A stretch of DNA of 64,000 nt from Eonycteris spelaea (taxonomy: Eukaryota; Chordata; Mammalia; Chiroptera; Pteropodidae): the NCBI GenBank assembly GCA_003508835.1, contig PUFA01000171.1:2422501-2486500 (forward strand), in the 5' to 3' direction. Shown here one piece after another: positions 39,138 to 52,600 of the stretch. Within the stretch, counting starts at the first letter, position 1; each line of letters starts with the position of its first letter. Under the pieces are notes generated by a model, which was not told where the DNA came from, made no database searches, and worked only from the letters and a program-made list of their open reading frames with translations. The position numbers and the translations under genes were made by a program.

Positions 39138-39350
39138 GCACAGTCCAATATGGTAGCCATAAGCTACACATGGCTATTTAAATTTAAATTTTAACAATTA
39201 ACTTAAGCAAAATTTAAAATTCAGTCCTTCAGTGCCACTAGACACATTTCAGGTACTCAATATCCACACGTGGGTCAAGGCTACCATACTGGACAGCAGC
39301 TATGGAACATTTCCATCTGCAGAGAAAGTTCCACGGGATGGCACTGCGCT
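39138..39350. mobile_element. hAT-type DNA transposon fossil with terminal inverted repeats
   Basis: TCCAATATGGTAGCC at the left is matched by GGCTACCATACTGGA at the right (14 of 15 complementary). TTTAAATTTAAATTTTA lies in the interior. Charlie-group non-autonomous element. Confidence 0.75.
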
Positions 39351-39359
39351 AAGGAATCT

Positions 39360-39535
39360 TGGGGAGATCTAATCTAACCTTCTCATTTACAGATTTAGAA
39401 ACTGAGACCTCATTTCATTCAAGTGCCTCACTCGATGCTACACAGCTCATAATTACAGAGCCAGGAACCAAACCAAGACACCCCAGGCTTTATCGCTCAG
39501 TCATTTCCACTCCGGCATAGTGTTGCCACCTAGAG
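39360..39535 (-). repeat. MIR element
   Basis: Reversed MIR phrases: CTCATTTACAGATTTAGAAACTGAG and CTACACAGCTCATAA, followed by AGAGCCAGGAACCAAACC. Confidence 0.7.
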
Positions 39536-39539
39536 AGTA

Positions 39540-39760
39540 TGAGCACCAGTCCCTTGCCAAGCACAGTTCTGCGTTCTTTCACAAGCATGCTCTCAGTTAA
39601 TCCTCATACCAACCCTACGAGGCACATAATCCCCATTATATAGAAGTAAATTAAAACTCTGCCGCACAAAATATCATATCTGAAGCCACACAGCAAGTAC
39701 GTGACATTACTGAGATTCAAACTCCAAAGCCTGGATATTTCCACTGTGTTATACCATATA
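39540..39760 (-). repeat. MIR element
   Basis: TTAATCCTCATACCAACCC, GCCACACAGCAAGTA and GATTCAAACTCCAAAGCCTG mark a reversed MIR core, directly beside another one. Confidence 0.75.
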
Positions 39761-39949
39761 TAAGTAAACACTCCAGATTTTTTATTCTTCTTTACATTTT
39801 TTCTTTCTTTCAAGTGTGCTAATAGTTAGTGCCTTTATCAGCATTTGTGAGCAAAAGTATTCCAAGTAGGAAAATCACAACACTTAACACTTTTGATCTA
39901 GTGAAGAAGAGTGTTTTTCCCAAATTTTCCAATCATAACTACTTTTAGC

Positions 39950-40110
39950 AACAATAACAGCAGTTAACCTTTATTGAGCATTGTAGGTCACTTAGCACTG
40001 GGCTAAGTGCTTTGTATTGATCTCTTTTGACCTTCACAACTCTGTGAAGTAAACAGTTCACCTCCATTTTAAAGTTGTAAAAACTGAGGTTGAGTCCATC
40101 CACTCCCAGG
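39950..40110 (-). repeat. MIR element
   Basis: ACCTTTATTGAGCATTGTAG, GGGCTAAGTGCTTTGTATTG and CTCCATTTTAAAGTTG mark a reversed MIR 3' half. Confidence 0.75.
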
Positions 40111-40974
40111 AAGAACCTAGTAAAGAAAAATTGTTTGCCCCATGGTAATACCAAAAGAAAGTTAAATTTTTTTACTCATAGAGTTGAAAAAAATAGAAGA
40201 TAGGTGAAAACATTGAAATTCAAAATATATTTTCCTCCTCTCACTCAATGCCCCAGTCAAAGTTAAATATATTAACTAGGTAGTTTTCTTCTGATGGATT
40301 TCTGATTTAACACAGTCACACTTTCTCTTTCACAAGGGCTGACTTTAGAGAAAGTCCTGAGAGCCCAGGAGCTCAGGGGTATTGTGGAGTAAGAAGCATA
40401 CCCCAAAAGAGAATTATCAGTGTTTCTCAAGGTATAGGATTTTCCTGGGTATTTTGCGTCTCTTCTGGTAGTTTCTGACATGAGGAATGGAAAGAAAAAA
40501 AAAAAAAAGGTAGGCAAGACAACGTTAAAGAAAGAAGAGAGAAAGCTGAAGTCAGTGCATAAGTGAAAGATGGCTACATGTGGCTTAGAACCAAATCACC
40601 CCAGAATGTCACCACACGTCCACAGAGCTTTCAAAAGTTGGGAAACACAATGCACTGTTGGGCATGTGTGTGTATCATATATTTTTAAGATATAATGACC
40701 CCTTAAATGTTCCCTGCATTGTGTGGTGAATTTAGTGCACACTAGTGCGAGAGAGCTTCAGTTAAATGGGAAGGGGTTAGCCAGGGACAGCTGGCTTTTG
40801 CAGGTCAGGACGGAGACTGGCAGAGACAACTGCATGGCAGGTGGTGCAGGGAGGTGTGGACACACAGGACTGAGGGGGAAATACGCTAGTGTGTTCAGAG
40901 ACAACAAGCAGGCTGACTTGACTGTGAGAAACAGCATGCTCAGTGAAACGGCCTTAGAGTTTGAAATGGTCTCT

Positions 40975-41125
40975 TCCTCTAGCACTGACCAGTTATGTAA
41001 TTTTGAGCATATGATTTAGACTTTGTGAGCCTCAGTTTCCTTATCTGTAAAGTAAAGATAAAACCTATTTCTTGAGACTGATGACAGTATGAAATACATA
41101 GTAGGTGTTTAATAACTGTCCCTTC
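40975..41125 (+). repeat. MIR element
   Basis: GTGAGCCTCAGTTTCCTTAT, then CTGTAAAGTAAAGATAA and ACATAGTAGGTGTTTAATAA, the MIR core to 3' end in forward order. Confidence 0.8.
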
Positions 41126-41174
41126 CTCCTCTTCCTCTTCTTGGTTGGTAAAGAGAAATTTATTAGGGTGGAAA

Positions 41175-41400
41175 AGCATATGCCAGGCACTGCATCTGGG
41201 TATCTTCCCTACATTACATTCTTAATTTATAAAAAGCTTCCAGGAGAAGCTTTATCTGTCTTCATTTCACAAAAGAGGTGATAGATTCGGCAAGGTTATA
41301 TAACTTGCTCTAGGTCACAGAGCTGGTTCGTAGTAGAGGAGGAAGAGTTGAAACAAGGTCTGTCAAACTGCAGGAGCCATGAACGTTCCACTACTTCTGG
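41175..41400 (-). repeat. MIR element
   Basis: ATGCCAGGCACTGCATCTGG, CTTCATTTCACAAAAGAGG and TAGGTCACAGAGCTGG mark a reversed MIR. It is the fifth within about 2 kb. Confidence 0.75.
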
Positions 41401-42280
41401 CAGCTGCCTAGGCAACAAGTGATGAGACTGAAAATATATCAGTGGGGGGAATCCTCACAAGACAGGTTGAGAATAAGCAACTAGCAGCCAGTGCCTACCT
41501 CTGTGTTCTCATGTACTTTATATGTTTTATGGAATTCTTCTGATGCTTTGCCGTTTTCAACCAGAACTGCTCTCCACTTCTGATTACTCACCTAAGAAAT
41601 GAGTGAAGCTCAAGAACTTCACATCCCTGCCCCGGTTTCCTATAAAAATGGAGAGTTTGGACTACACAATCCCTAAATCACTTCTAGTTCTAAAATGCAT
41701 GGGCGTAGAACTTACGGAGTTTGGAACAGGGACACTGTACCACCATCCTCGGAGCCAGCTCCCAACTCTGAAGCCTCTTACAGTAGAAATCCTCTCACCC
41801 AAAGAGTTGTTTAATCAGAGAATTCTAGAATAGCATATAAATGTTCTTAAACTCTTTATTTTAATTCAAAATACATAAATGTGCATTTATTCCATTTCAT
41901 CGATGTAGGTACAAGGCTTTCTTTCAGACCAGGTCATGTGGAGAGAGAGCAGCAATGAGTTATTCAGACAATTAACTAGCTCCACAAACATCATCTCCAT
42001 CTCTAGTGTTAAGTTCCTTAAAATGGAAAGAAAACTTAAAGTGGTTGCAAATAAATCTGAATGCAGAATTTTTCTGTATTTTTGTATTTTTCCCCAATCA
42101 TTTATAGTCGTTTCTTTCACACTTGATTTGACAGCAAATTTTTAGTGACTCACCTCTATGGAGTCTTTTTAAAGTATTCGACAGTTTCCCTAGAAACAAG
42201 GATGCCATTTCTTTCACATTCACATTTCAGCAGTTTAATTAAACTGTAAGTCAGGATTTGTCATTCTGCTCTAGCTTCTC
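41401..42280. other. Unassigned intron sequence
   Basis: No gene or repeat family recognised. Confidence 0.45.
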
Positions 42281-42790
42281 CAATAGCTCACCCACCTTGC
42301 TGAAGACAAACTAAAGTCCATATAAGGCCTCATGTGCTCTGTCCCCTGCCCACCTCTCCAACCTCATCTCCTGCCACCCTTCCCCTCGATCATGCACTCC
42401 AGCCACTCTGACCTCCACACGTTTCTTCAAATAGCCAAGCAAGAGCCCACTTCAGACTTCATACCTGCTGTTTCCCCTCCCTGGAATTCTCTTCCCCTGG
42501 AAATCCGAGGAGCTAGCTCTTATAATCAGGTCTTGGTGCAAATGTCACCTTCTCAGTGAGGCCTCCCCTAGCACTCTATTTCAAGAAGCCATCCTTGCTC
42601 CATTCAGCCTTTTCTACCTCCCCACCCCCTTATGGTTTTTCTCCATAGCATTTATCTAATATACTATATATTTTACTCATTAGACTTTGAGCTTCATGAG
42701 GGCACGGGTTTTGTCTGTTCATTAATGCACTCCTAGCCTAGAATAGCAAATACACAGTTGTCACTCAAGAAATGTTTGTTTAATAACAAT
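42281..42790 (+). repeat. L2-type LINE 3' part
   Basis: Characteristic sequence in order: CCTGGAATTCTCTTCCCCTG, AAATGTCACCTTCTCAGTGA, GACTTTGAGCTTCATGAGGG and CACTCAAGAAATGTTTGTTT. A well-preserved copy of the ancient L2 end. Confidence 0.8.
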
Positions 42791-45700
42791 CTTTATTATT
42801 GTAATATGTGTTTTGCCCTTCTGATTGAATTGAGTAACTACAATAATAATTACATCAGGCTTGAGAAGCTTTAGAAACAAAGGTAGCAGAATCTTGGTAA
42901 ACAAAGAAGCCACAGGCAGTGTCAGGAGTGTGCTGATGTACTACAGCACAATCTACGACTCTGGGCAGCCATGCGCCTTGGGATGAGCCAGTGCATGGGA
43001 AGGAGGATAGCAAGATCATCTGTTAAATGCAAATGGACTACATAGCTCTCCATAAGCTTGATCAAGTTGACCTCTCCAAGGACTTGATGCTTTCATATTC
43101 AAATGTATAATAAGACAAAACGACATCAAATAGAAGAAAGCAGTTTAGCCATTTCTATTCAGATGCAGGTGGAACAACGGAAAGAAGACAGCTTGTTTTG
43201 TTCTGGTCCACTGCTTAATGGTCAATTACCTTCTGCAAATCTCTTAATCTCTCTCTCTCATCCATGGTTCTTCACTAAAAAAGGTAAGGGTATAAAATAA
43301 TATGTGGCCTTCCTATTTCATTGGTCTCTTGTAAGTATCACATGGCTCATTTAAAAAGCTTATAAAAAAATACTGAAAAATTATGAAGCACTCTCTACAA
43401 TAAGCAATTCTCTTTGTATTAACATGGATAACTGACTTGTCTATAATAGTTACTATAGCTCCCCAAAACTAATGATGTACTTTATAGCACATTGATTTTA
43501 AAATGAATCCTAAAATGTATTAAAGAATAAACAGAAGGAAAGTAGGCTTTGAAGTGCATGGAATGCGAAAGAGAGGAAAAATGTTTTTTTCCTGATTCTT
43601 TAACAGAAAAATATGAGGAAGAAGAAATAATCTCCAGTGCAGTAACTATATTACATAAAGTTCAGATTCAAGTATATTACATCTACAATTATCTAGACTC
43701 TTGGATATTTCAGAAATTTCTCATCTATTTCAACATCACAAGGATAATCCAAGATGACTTATTAATATCACACATGTCAATAGCAGGTTGTGATGTAAAT
43801 GAGCAAACCCTTTCCAACCATCTCAGTTCTGTTTTTATTACAGCATTTATTAAACCAGAATAAAAAAGTGGTGAAGAATGACTTGTCACACCATTTATTA
43901 GAGTTGATGGAGCATAGATAGTTTTTTCAATAAGGCTTTAACACACTGTTATGCACCATAGTGCATTATTAATGAAAAGAAATGCATGAGACTTGCCTCA
44001 GCTTTTCCAAGTCATCCTGACTTTGAATTCAAAATCAATTCTACCCTAATGGCAAAGCTTCAGAAATAAAAATGTTAAATTTGTTTGTTGTTTATCAAAT
44101 CTTAAATATATAATTCAAACAATAGTCAGGAATCCTCTATATTGTACTTAATTTAATAATCATACTTTTTCTTGGAGTGGATCAAAGGAAGAAGCAAATA
44201 CAATAGGAAGATAAACAAATTGTGTCCTAGTTTGTGCCTGACAAGAGAATGGGATCTAATTTTCGCTCTGATTGAAAGAACACAAAGGACAGCCATGGAA
44301 TGCAAATTGTGGGTTGGGTATTTGAACTCCTCTTCCAGTACCTGAGTATCAGAATGGAACTAATTCACTCTGGAAAAGGTATTAAGTAATTGAGCATGAC
44401 TGTGCCAGGATGAGGGATTATCCTCAAACTGTGAAGGAAAATAAACATATTTTACAATGATAGGGTCACCTCACTCACTCAGTAGCTTCAATCAAGCATT
44501 TTACATTCAAAAGAAATACCCCCAAAATATTAAGAATGACCTACCGCCAGCAGGGAACCCTGAGAGACACAAGCACCTGTGGGGAAAAACAAAGCAAGAA
44601 TTAAAGGGATACATAATAAACCAGCAGGTACTGCACAGGTAGAAGTAGGCACAAACTGCATCTACATGTTTCACGATCAGAAAACTGAGCTACTTCCAAA
44701 ATCTTAAAGGCTGGAGCATTCTGTCCCTGGGGAAGTAACCCATACACCAAAACAACATTTCTTGAACACACATGAGGTAGAACATCATTAGAACTTATCT
44801 GAATTTTAAAATAAATGTTTCATAATGTCATGTTATAAATACAGTGTCTATTTTCACTTGTAGTAAATCAGCAAAGCCTCCATAATCCAGTCCCAATTTA
44901 CTTATCCAGGCTTCTCTGCCACTCTTTGCTTACACAAATTCTCCAGTCCAATTCCGGAAGCCAAATTAGGATCCCGTGATAATACTTTCATATTTCAATG
45001 CCTTTATTCATTTTCATTTCCTGCAGGAGATGTACTTGGTCTAGTCAAGTTCAATGAACATGATCCCATCTCTTTCATGAAGCTTTCCAGCTTACAGAAT
45101 TATTCTCTTTCTCCTTTGAGCTTATAGTACTTTGGGCCTACATCATCCATTTGTGAATTCATTCTTGTGTGCTTCCTTTTGGCAGCCTTGCTAAGTGGAA
45201 CTATTGCATCTACCCCAATATCTGTATATACACACTTAGGACAAGGACCACTCCTACTGTTTTCCCCAAATATTCACATAATCGCATCCACTTGAGTATC
45301 TATTTCATGCCTTTAACACAATACATTCCTCCTTAGGGATGTTGAAACCTTTTACAGGAGAATGATGTAGACTGGAGTTATTTAAAAATAATTCTTCTAT
45401 CAAGCTTCTGACCTACGAGACTCTTCATCCTCCTTGTATTCATTTTTGTTCTAATGAGCTGACTATAAGCTGATACATCTTTATATTTTTTACTCATTAA
45501 GTACCAAATAAAAAACAACAGATGACTTGTTTCTGAAAAATAAGGCTGAATTGAATGGGGCAGCCTATGTATTCTGAAAAACTCGCATATCATAAAATAA
45601 ATTTTTTATAAGTTTTATGTCTAAAAATATGAAATTGCAATGCTAATTTTTAAAAATAACATACACACACATTCTCAACCAATTTTTGAACAGTACAACA

Positions 45701-46104
45701 GGTGTTGATTTAACCTGGAAATGTGGGTAGTGTGCTAACAGCTACTCTCTCAAAAACTGAGGTTGCAAAACAGATTGAAATAGCAGAAGTACATCTTGAC
45801 AATGAGCCATACTTGGCATCCAAAGAGGAAAAGACACATTTTCTATGGTGCTTGGCTTCTAACAGATCATTCATGAAGTCTCAAAAATATTAACTTCTCA
45901 GGAAAGGACTGGTCTACCTTATCCACCAATGATGGAATTAAGAACAATCTTCTAAGAAAATGAAATAGCTACTTACACTTGGGTTTGAATCAAAGACCTC
46001 TGTGGGCAAATATATTAAAAGGCTTTTGTGCCCTTGACATTCAAATAAGAATAACTTGAGATAAAAACCTTGGGAAGAAATTCTGACTTATTTTTTTTTA
46101 AGAG
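42791..46104. other. Unassigned intron sequence
   Basis: Mostly unique AT-rich sequence. Positions 44860-45160 weakly resemble L2. No exon recognised. Confidence 0.4.
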
Positions 46105-48189
46105 GTCCTGTTCCTGACCTTCCAGTCAAAACAGGATAATAGGTAGATGCTGTACTTGCCTCCTCTCATGACCACATCAAAATTACAACTACAAAACAAT
46201 CATCAGTGGAAGTCACCTGAAGTTTGGCTAAACAGAAGTCCTACAACTGGAGACATAAATAAGAAGCCACCTCAACTGGTAGGAAGGTGAAGACACAAAA
46301 CAAGCCTATCCCAACCGTGTGCGGTGGCTGAGAACTGCAAGGAATATCTTGGCTGCAGAAGTCCCTCAAGAGGAGTGAGGGGTTCCGGGCAAACACTGAG
46401 CTTCCCAGCCCAGGATTCCACTTTTCCAGGAAGAAAAGTCCCTCACAACCTCTAGCTGTGAAAACCAGTGGAGGTTGTGGTTGAGTGAGACAGAAGGCTG
46501 CAGGAGTCACGGACAGTGTTCTTAAAGGGCCCATGTATGTATGGACTTACTTGGTGACAGACTCACTCACTCTGAGATCCAGCACTGGAGAAGCAACTCA
46601 AAAAGCGCCAGGGAGTTGTGTGGCTTCGGGAGGACTGGAGGGGTGGCTTTCTCCTGGACAGAAGGACTGGCAGAGTCCACTGTTTCTTTGTTGAGCCTTC
46701 CCCACTACTAGTGTGTGGATACAGGCAGCTGCCATATCTGAGCTCCATCAACCTGGCTCCATCATACTGGACACCTATCCTGGTGATTCCTTGACACCCA
46801 CCTCACCCAATTCGCAGCCCCACCCAAGACTCCTCCTGTGATTTTTTTTTCCATATAAATAGCCTATCTTGGTTCATGCTGCAGACTTTCCTAAAATCTC
46901 TCAAAGGTTCATAAAACCCAAACAAGCAGCACCTGGCCTCAATGTACTCCATACCTCTTGCTGAAGAACCTCGAATCAGGCACTAGAGTCACCCAGCCTT
47001 GATTCCCAGCTTGGCCTCTCAAAGCACCTCTAAGCCTAGCATGGGTGGCGGTCATCTGTGGATTGCTTGGTGGCTCATGTCAGGTGGCACCAGGCAGGAC
47101 ACAGACTGCAGTTGAATATGTCTTGTGGTGGGGAGCCTCCCAGAAGACCCTTGGGTTAGTATGCCCAGTGGCCAACTTCAGCCACAACCAGAGCACCACC
47201 CAGGGCTGCATCCAAGACGAACACACCCGAAGGGCAGACTGGGCAGGCACCAGAGCCCTTCTAAAGTGAATCCTGCTTCATAGGGTAAATGCCTCACCAG
47301 CCAGTCCTCACAACCAATCAGCCCAAGGGTCAATCCCTCCCAGTGAAGTGCAAACAGCAACCAAGGCTCAACTACAATAGGAAGGCACACACATGCCGTA
47401 TAAGGAACACACCTGGAGCACTTGACTCAGGTCACCAGGAAGATGGTGCCACTGTACCCCACAGGACACCTACTATATAAAGCCACCCTACTAAGGTTGG
47501 GAGACAGTGCAGCCATACCTAATACATGGAAACAAGCACAGGGCGGTAGCCAAAATGGGGAGACTAAGGCACAAATGAAAGAATAGGACAAAGCTCCAGA
47601 AAAAAAACTAAACAAACAATCTACTAGATGCAGAGTTCAAAACATTGGTGATAAGGATGCTCAATGAACTTAGGGGAAGAGTAGATAAACTAAGTGAAAA
47701 CTTCAGCAAGGAGACAGAAGACATAAAAGTGGAGAAAGGAAGCATAAAAAAGAGCTAGTCAGAAAGGAAGCTACAATAACCAAAATAAAGAATCCATTAG
47801 AGAAAATCAACAGTGGATTTGAGGAAGCAGAGGATTGAATCAGTAATTTAGAAGAGAAAGTTGTAGAAAAAGCCCAATCAGAACAGCATCAAAAAAAAAA
47901 AAAGAATACAAAAAAAATTAGGATAGTTTAAGGGACCTCTGAAACAACAGCAAGTGTACCAACATTTGCATCATTGGGGTACCAGAAAAAGAAGAGAGAG
48001 ATCAAAAAATTGAAAACCTATTTGAAGAAATAATGATGGAAAACTTCCCTAAACTGGTAAAGGAATTAGACATAAAAGCCCAGGAATGCAGAGAGTCCCA
48101 AACAAGATGGACCTAAAGAGACCTACACTAAAACACATCATAAATAAAATGCTAAAGGTTAAAGAGAGAGTCTTAAAAGAAGCAAGAGA

Positions 48190-48265
48190 GGAGGGAGGTA
48201 GATGGGTAACAAGGGGTCAAATATGTGCTGACGAAAGAAATCCGACTATGGGCAGTGGATACACA

Positions 48266-48323
<58 letters not shown>

Positions 48324-48447
48324 TTAGTGTTAAATTGTATACTTGAAATTGTATACTTATTGAGTTTCATTAACCAATGTCACCATAATAAAGAATAAAT
48401 TAAATAAATAAATAAATAGATAGATAGATAAATAAATAAATAAATCG
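48190..48447 (+). mobile_element. L1 3' end nested inside the ORF1 of another L1
   Basis: It contains AATATGTGCTGACG, an (AT)25 array at 48271-48320, and ATTAACCAATGTCACCATAA, then an AAAT/GATA tail. The host ORF1 resumes immediately after it. GCAAGAGA (48182-48189) and GCGAGAGA (48448-48455) look like the target-site duplication (7 of 8). Confidence 0.75.
48271..48320. repeat. (AT)25 microsatellite
   Basis: Fifty bases of uninterrupted AT within the nested L1 end, apparently expanded from the ATATACAGATGATGTATTAT-like stretch that related copies carry at this place. Confidence 0.95.
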
Positions 48448-49680
48448 GCGAGAGAAAGCAATTTGTTACCTACAAGGGGATTCCCATAAGACCATCAGCT
48501 GATTTCTCAACAGAAATTCCACAGGCCAGAAAGGATTGATGGGAAATATTAAAAGTGATGAAAAGCAAGGACCTACAACCAAGATTACTCTACCCAGCAA
48601 AGCTATCATTTAGAATTGAAGAGCAGATAAAGAGCTTTCCAGACAAGGAAAAGCTAAAGGAGTTAATCACCACCAAGCCAGTATTATAAGAAATATAGAG
48701 GAACTTCTTTAAGAAGAAAAAAAATATATCAAAAATATGAACAATAAAATGTCAATAAATACATATCTATCAACAATTACTTCAAATAAGAAAGTATTAA
48801 ATGCTCCAATCCATAGATAGGGTGGCTGAATAGATAAGAAAACAAGACCCTTACATAACGCTACCTCACTTCAGATCAAAATACACACACAGACTGAAAA
48901 TAAGGGATGGAGAAAGATATTTCACAAAAATGAAAATGAAAAAAAAATCTGGGGTAACAATACTTATATCAGACCAAATAGACTTTAAAACAAAGGCTAT
49001 AACAAGAGACAAAAAAGGACCCAGTAACCCTACTTCTGGATATTTATTCAAACAAACCCAAAATATTTCTTTGAAGAGACATGTGTCCCTATATGTTCAT
49101 TGCAGCATTACTTACAATAGCCAAGATATGGAAGCAACATGGATATCCATTGATGGATGAATGGATAAAGAAGAGATGGCACATATATACAATGGAATAT
49201 TACTCAGCCGTTAAAAAAGTTTATTTTAAGAATGAAATCTTGCCATCTGCAACAACACGGATAGACCTCGAGGGTATTGTGCTGAGTGGGTAAGTCAGAC
49301 AGAGATAGACAAATACCACATGATTTCACTTACATGTGGAATCTAAGAAAAATAAACAAACAAAACAGAAACAAACTCATAGATAAAGAGAACAAACTGA
49401 TGGTTGCCAGATGGGAGCAGGGCCAGGGAGTGAAAGAGGGGAAGGGATTGAGGAATATGGATTGGTAGTTACAAAATAGTCATTGGGATATAAAGTATAG
49501 CATGAGGAATACAGTTAATAATATTGTAATAACTACGTATGGTGTCAGATGGCAACTAGATTTTTCAGGGTGATAGCTTCATCGGTTATATAAATGTCCA
49601 AATCTATGTCGTATACCTGGAATTAATGTAATATTGTATACCAACTATAGTTGAACATTGTTTTTAAATTATTTTTTTTA

Positions 49681-52600
49681 AAAAGAAGCCAATATCTTTT
49701 CAAAGCTCCAAAAGAAGTTAATTATCTTAAGTAACCAAGTACCCACATCAAAACCCATTTCTGGAAGTTTTAGATGGACATTACAAAGTCATTGCAACAT
49801 AAAAATAATTAAGCAGCATTGAGTGTAACACCATACATTCACCTGATTACCCAAACATCTACTAGGGACAAAGTCAAAATGGTGTATTAACAGCTAGTAT
49901 ATATCATCATTAGGAAAAGGAAACAATTCAATTTGGGTCACTCAATGATGTACAATTCCAAAAGCTTTGCCCTCTGAGGGCTTTCCTAAGACAGAACAGC
50001 ACTGCCTAGAAGGCCACCATACAAATGAGTCTCCATTAAGACAGCTTCCAAAACCTCATTTCTACTCTCTAGAGGAAATAAAGGATTCCTGTGATGCCCA
50101 ATCTTATCAAACATTAATCACTACCCATGACCAGATGTAGTCCTCCAAGCAAGCATCTTTCTCCCACACTAGCCCACACTCATACCCACCAACAGATGAA
50201 GTCAGGTTTGCTGGTGTTGGGTGCTGGGGCAGCTTCGGGTTCTGCACTAGAGCAGAGGACTTTTCACTAATCCATCAATTTATATAACATGGAAAACAAA
50301 GTTACGCCACATCACTTTTTTTCTTAAGAAGTACTGAAATGACTGCGGCTCTATCTGAGCTTTAGATTTATGTCTTTATTTGAACTTTAAAGGAAACTCC
50401 TCAAGGTGAATTCTGACAAATGGTGTGCATCTAGAAGGAGAAACAGGCCCTCTTCAAGGGAAAACAGAAAGAAAAAAAAACCAGACAACAGACACTAGCG
50501 TTTTCTGATAAAGAACTTGTCCAGTTTCAGGGCACCGACTACAGCTGAGATGCTGGGTAAAGTTATAACACCCTGTGAGAAAATGCATGAAGTTTTGCAG
50601 GGTGAAGTGATTGTGTACAGCACCGAGAAGGGAGCTGAGATCCCGAGACCTTCCTCCTGTATGGTCGGTGCCTTTCTTGCAAGTTACATAGGCAAAATGT
50701 TACTTCATTCAAATAAGTAAATGTCTGTTTTTAAGCCCTTTTGCACATTATAATGCACTCCTTCACGAGATATCTATATAAAACTTAAATTTTTCAGAGA
50801 AAATTTGAGATATAATTTGCATTGGAATTCACATCCTGAAATTATTCACTATAGTAACTGTACCTGGTAAACTAAGTAAATTAGAGAAGTTAAATCCAAG
50901 AACCACAAAATGTAAGACCCATTAGTTCAAAAAAATCATGGCAGATATAACCATAAGATATGAAAATATTTGGTGGGCATAGTATCACAAAAACATGACT
51001 CATTAGGAACAAACAGCCACGAGTTGGCATTTAAATGTTCAAGCTTTAAGTTGTGTTATAATTCAGCATATGGTTTGTACACTGTGGAATAAAGTAGAAT
51101 CATTTTCTGGACTGACAGAACAGCTCACATCCTGACTACTGTCAACCAGGATTCAGACCATAAGCTCTCAATAAAGATTTGTGTAAAGAAAGAATGAAGA
51201 GAGAGACTATTTTTCAGCCAATGTCTTCTCTTCCTTAATGTTGAGTTTTAAGCATCGAGTCTTATATAGAAGGAACTCTCTAGCCAAGAGTGGAACCAAA
51301 TATGCTGATCCACCCATAAATAAAACACACTGTCTATTAAATGATTCTTTTCAGTGTGCTCTGTTAATAGCATTGATAGGAAAACCCTGGAAGACTACAG
51401 TCACATGGGGAGTGATAGGACACAAGCCAGAACTCAGTTCTCGTAACCTCCAATTCAATAATCTTTCCCTATCCCCAAGCCAACATATTTTATCCAGTGT
51501 TAAGTTCACAGAATTTCCACAGGTCAACATAACTTATAATGTGCTTCTCCAGAAAAAGTCATGGCAGAACTTTGCTGATTCAGAAAGCAGCCATGTTTGC
51601 TAGAAGTTTCTCTGTAAAGTCTTCATTTTATAAAGTTTTCAGATCATAGTAGTTTGTCATTGTGGCACTACAGGACAATGTATATTATCACTGCAAATAA
51701 TTTGCTTGTAGAAATATTTTCTTTTAATAATTAAAATAAAATTCAGAACAAGGAAGTTGCAACTGACCACAAATGAAAGCAAATGTAGTTCTTTTCTTTT
51801 TCCTAAGCTAGATGATTAGCAAAAGTATGTTAGAACTATCACCTTGCCAACTTCTGCATTTGGTAGATGACAGAACCATAGCCCGAAGAAGTTAGGTGGT
51901 TCATTTAAGGTCATACAGCAGCTTATCATGGAGCCCAGTCTAATCTTAATTCAAAAGAATGTGATTTGGCAATAATTGTCCATCTGATCAGTATTTTTTA
52001 GCGCTTACTGTGTATTGGGAGCTAAGTTGGAGATATAAAAATAACTAAGACCCATCTTAAGACCTCAGGGAGCACACAGCTACGTGAGGAAGATAGAAAC
52101 CGTACCTTCATCAACAACAATTGTAGAGTTATTAACTGGAGTACCAGAAGCATGTATGGCACACCCTCTGAGCACTGAGAAGACAACAGTAAATTCTGCC
52201 ATGGCCTGGCCAGCCAAAGTGTCACAGAGTACATCACACCAAGAGAAGCACACATGTGAATGCTTCTTTTTCATTTTTAAAAATCACTGCCAAGGGTAAT
52301 AAGAAAAACTCAAGGAAATCTCTAAGATACTTAAGCTTCCCATTCTTGATCCCAATACTCTTACTTTTAAGAGAAAAAGAAAACCCTGACAGACCCAAAT
52401 CAAAAGTCTCATCTGAAAACAGCTGATTTTTTTGGCTGTAGAAATTATATCACTTAAATTAATTAAATGAGATAAAGTATGTAAAGTGTTCGGTTAGCAT
52501 GGTGTCAGGCACATATGTACTCAAATAAATGTCCATATTCATTTATTCATTATTATATAAGCATCATTATGATTTGGATGGAAGTGCTCAGACATCTATC

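Larger units (their letters stand above)
46105..49680 (+). mobile_element. LINE-1 with long 5' UTR and ORF1 but most of ORF2 missing
   Basis: A 5' UTR (about 46105-47620) with CTTGCCTCCTCTCATGACCA near its start leads into ORF1 (about 47630-48720), then the ORF2 endonuclease start (about 48760-49019). It jumps to the ORF2 C-terminus (CCCAGTAACCCTACTTCTGG at 49019) and a 3' UTR to about 49680. Most of the endonuclease and the whole reverse transcriptase are missing. ORF1 is broken by frameshifts and by another L1 end inserted at 48190-48447. The flanking TTATTTTTTTTA-like runs might be target-site copies but are too simple to trust. Not functional. Confidence 0.85.

Noticed and set aside
46089..49690. 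Target-site duplication TTATTTTTTTTA around the second ORF2-deleted L1
   Set aside because: The sequence is too simple to separate from T runs and tail decay, so I do not claim it.
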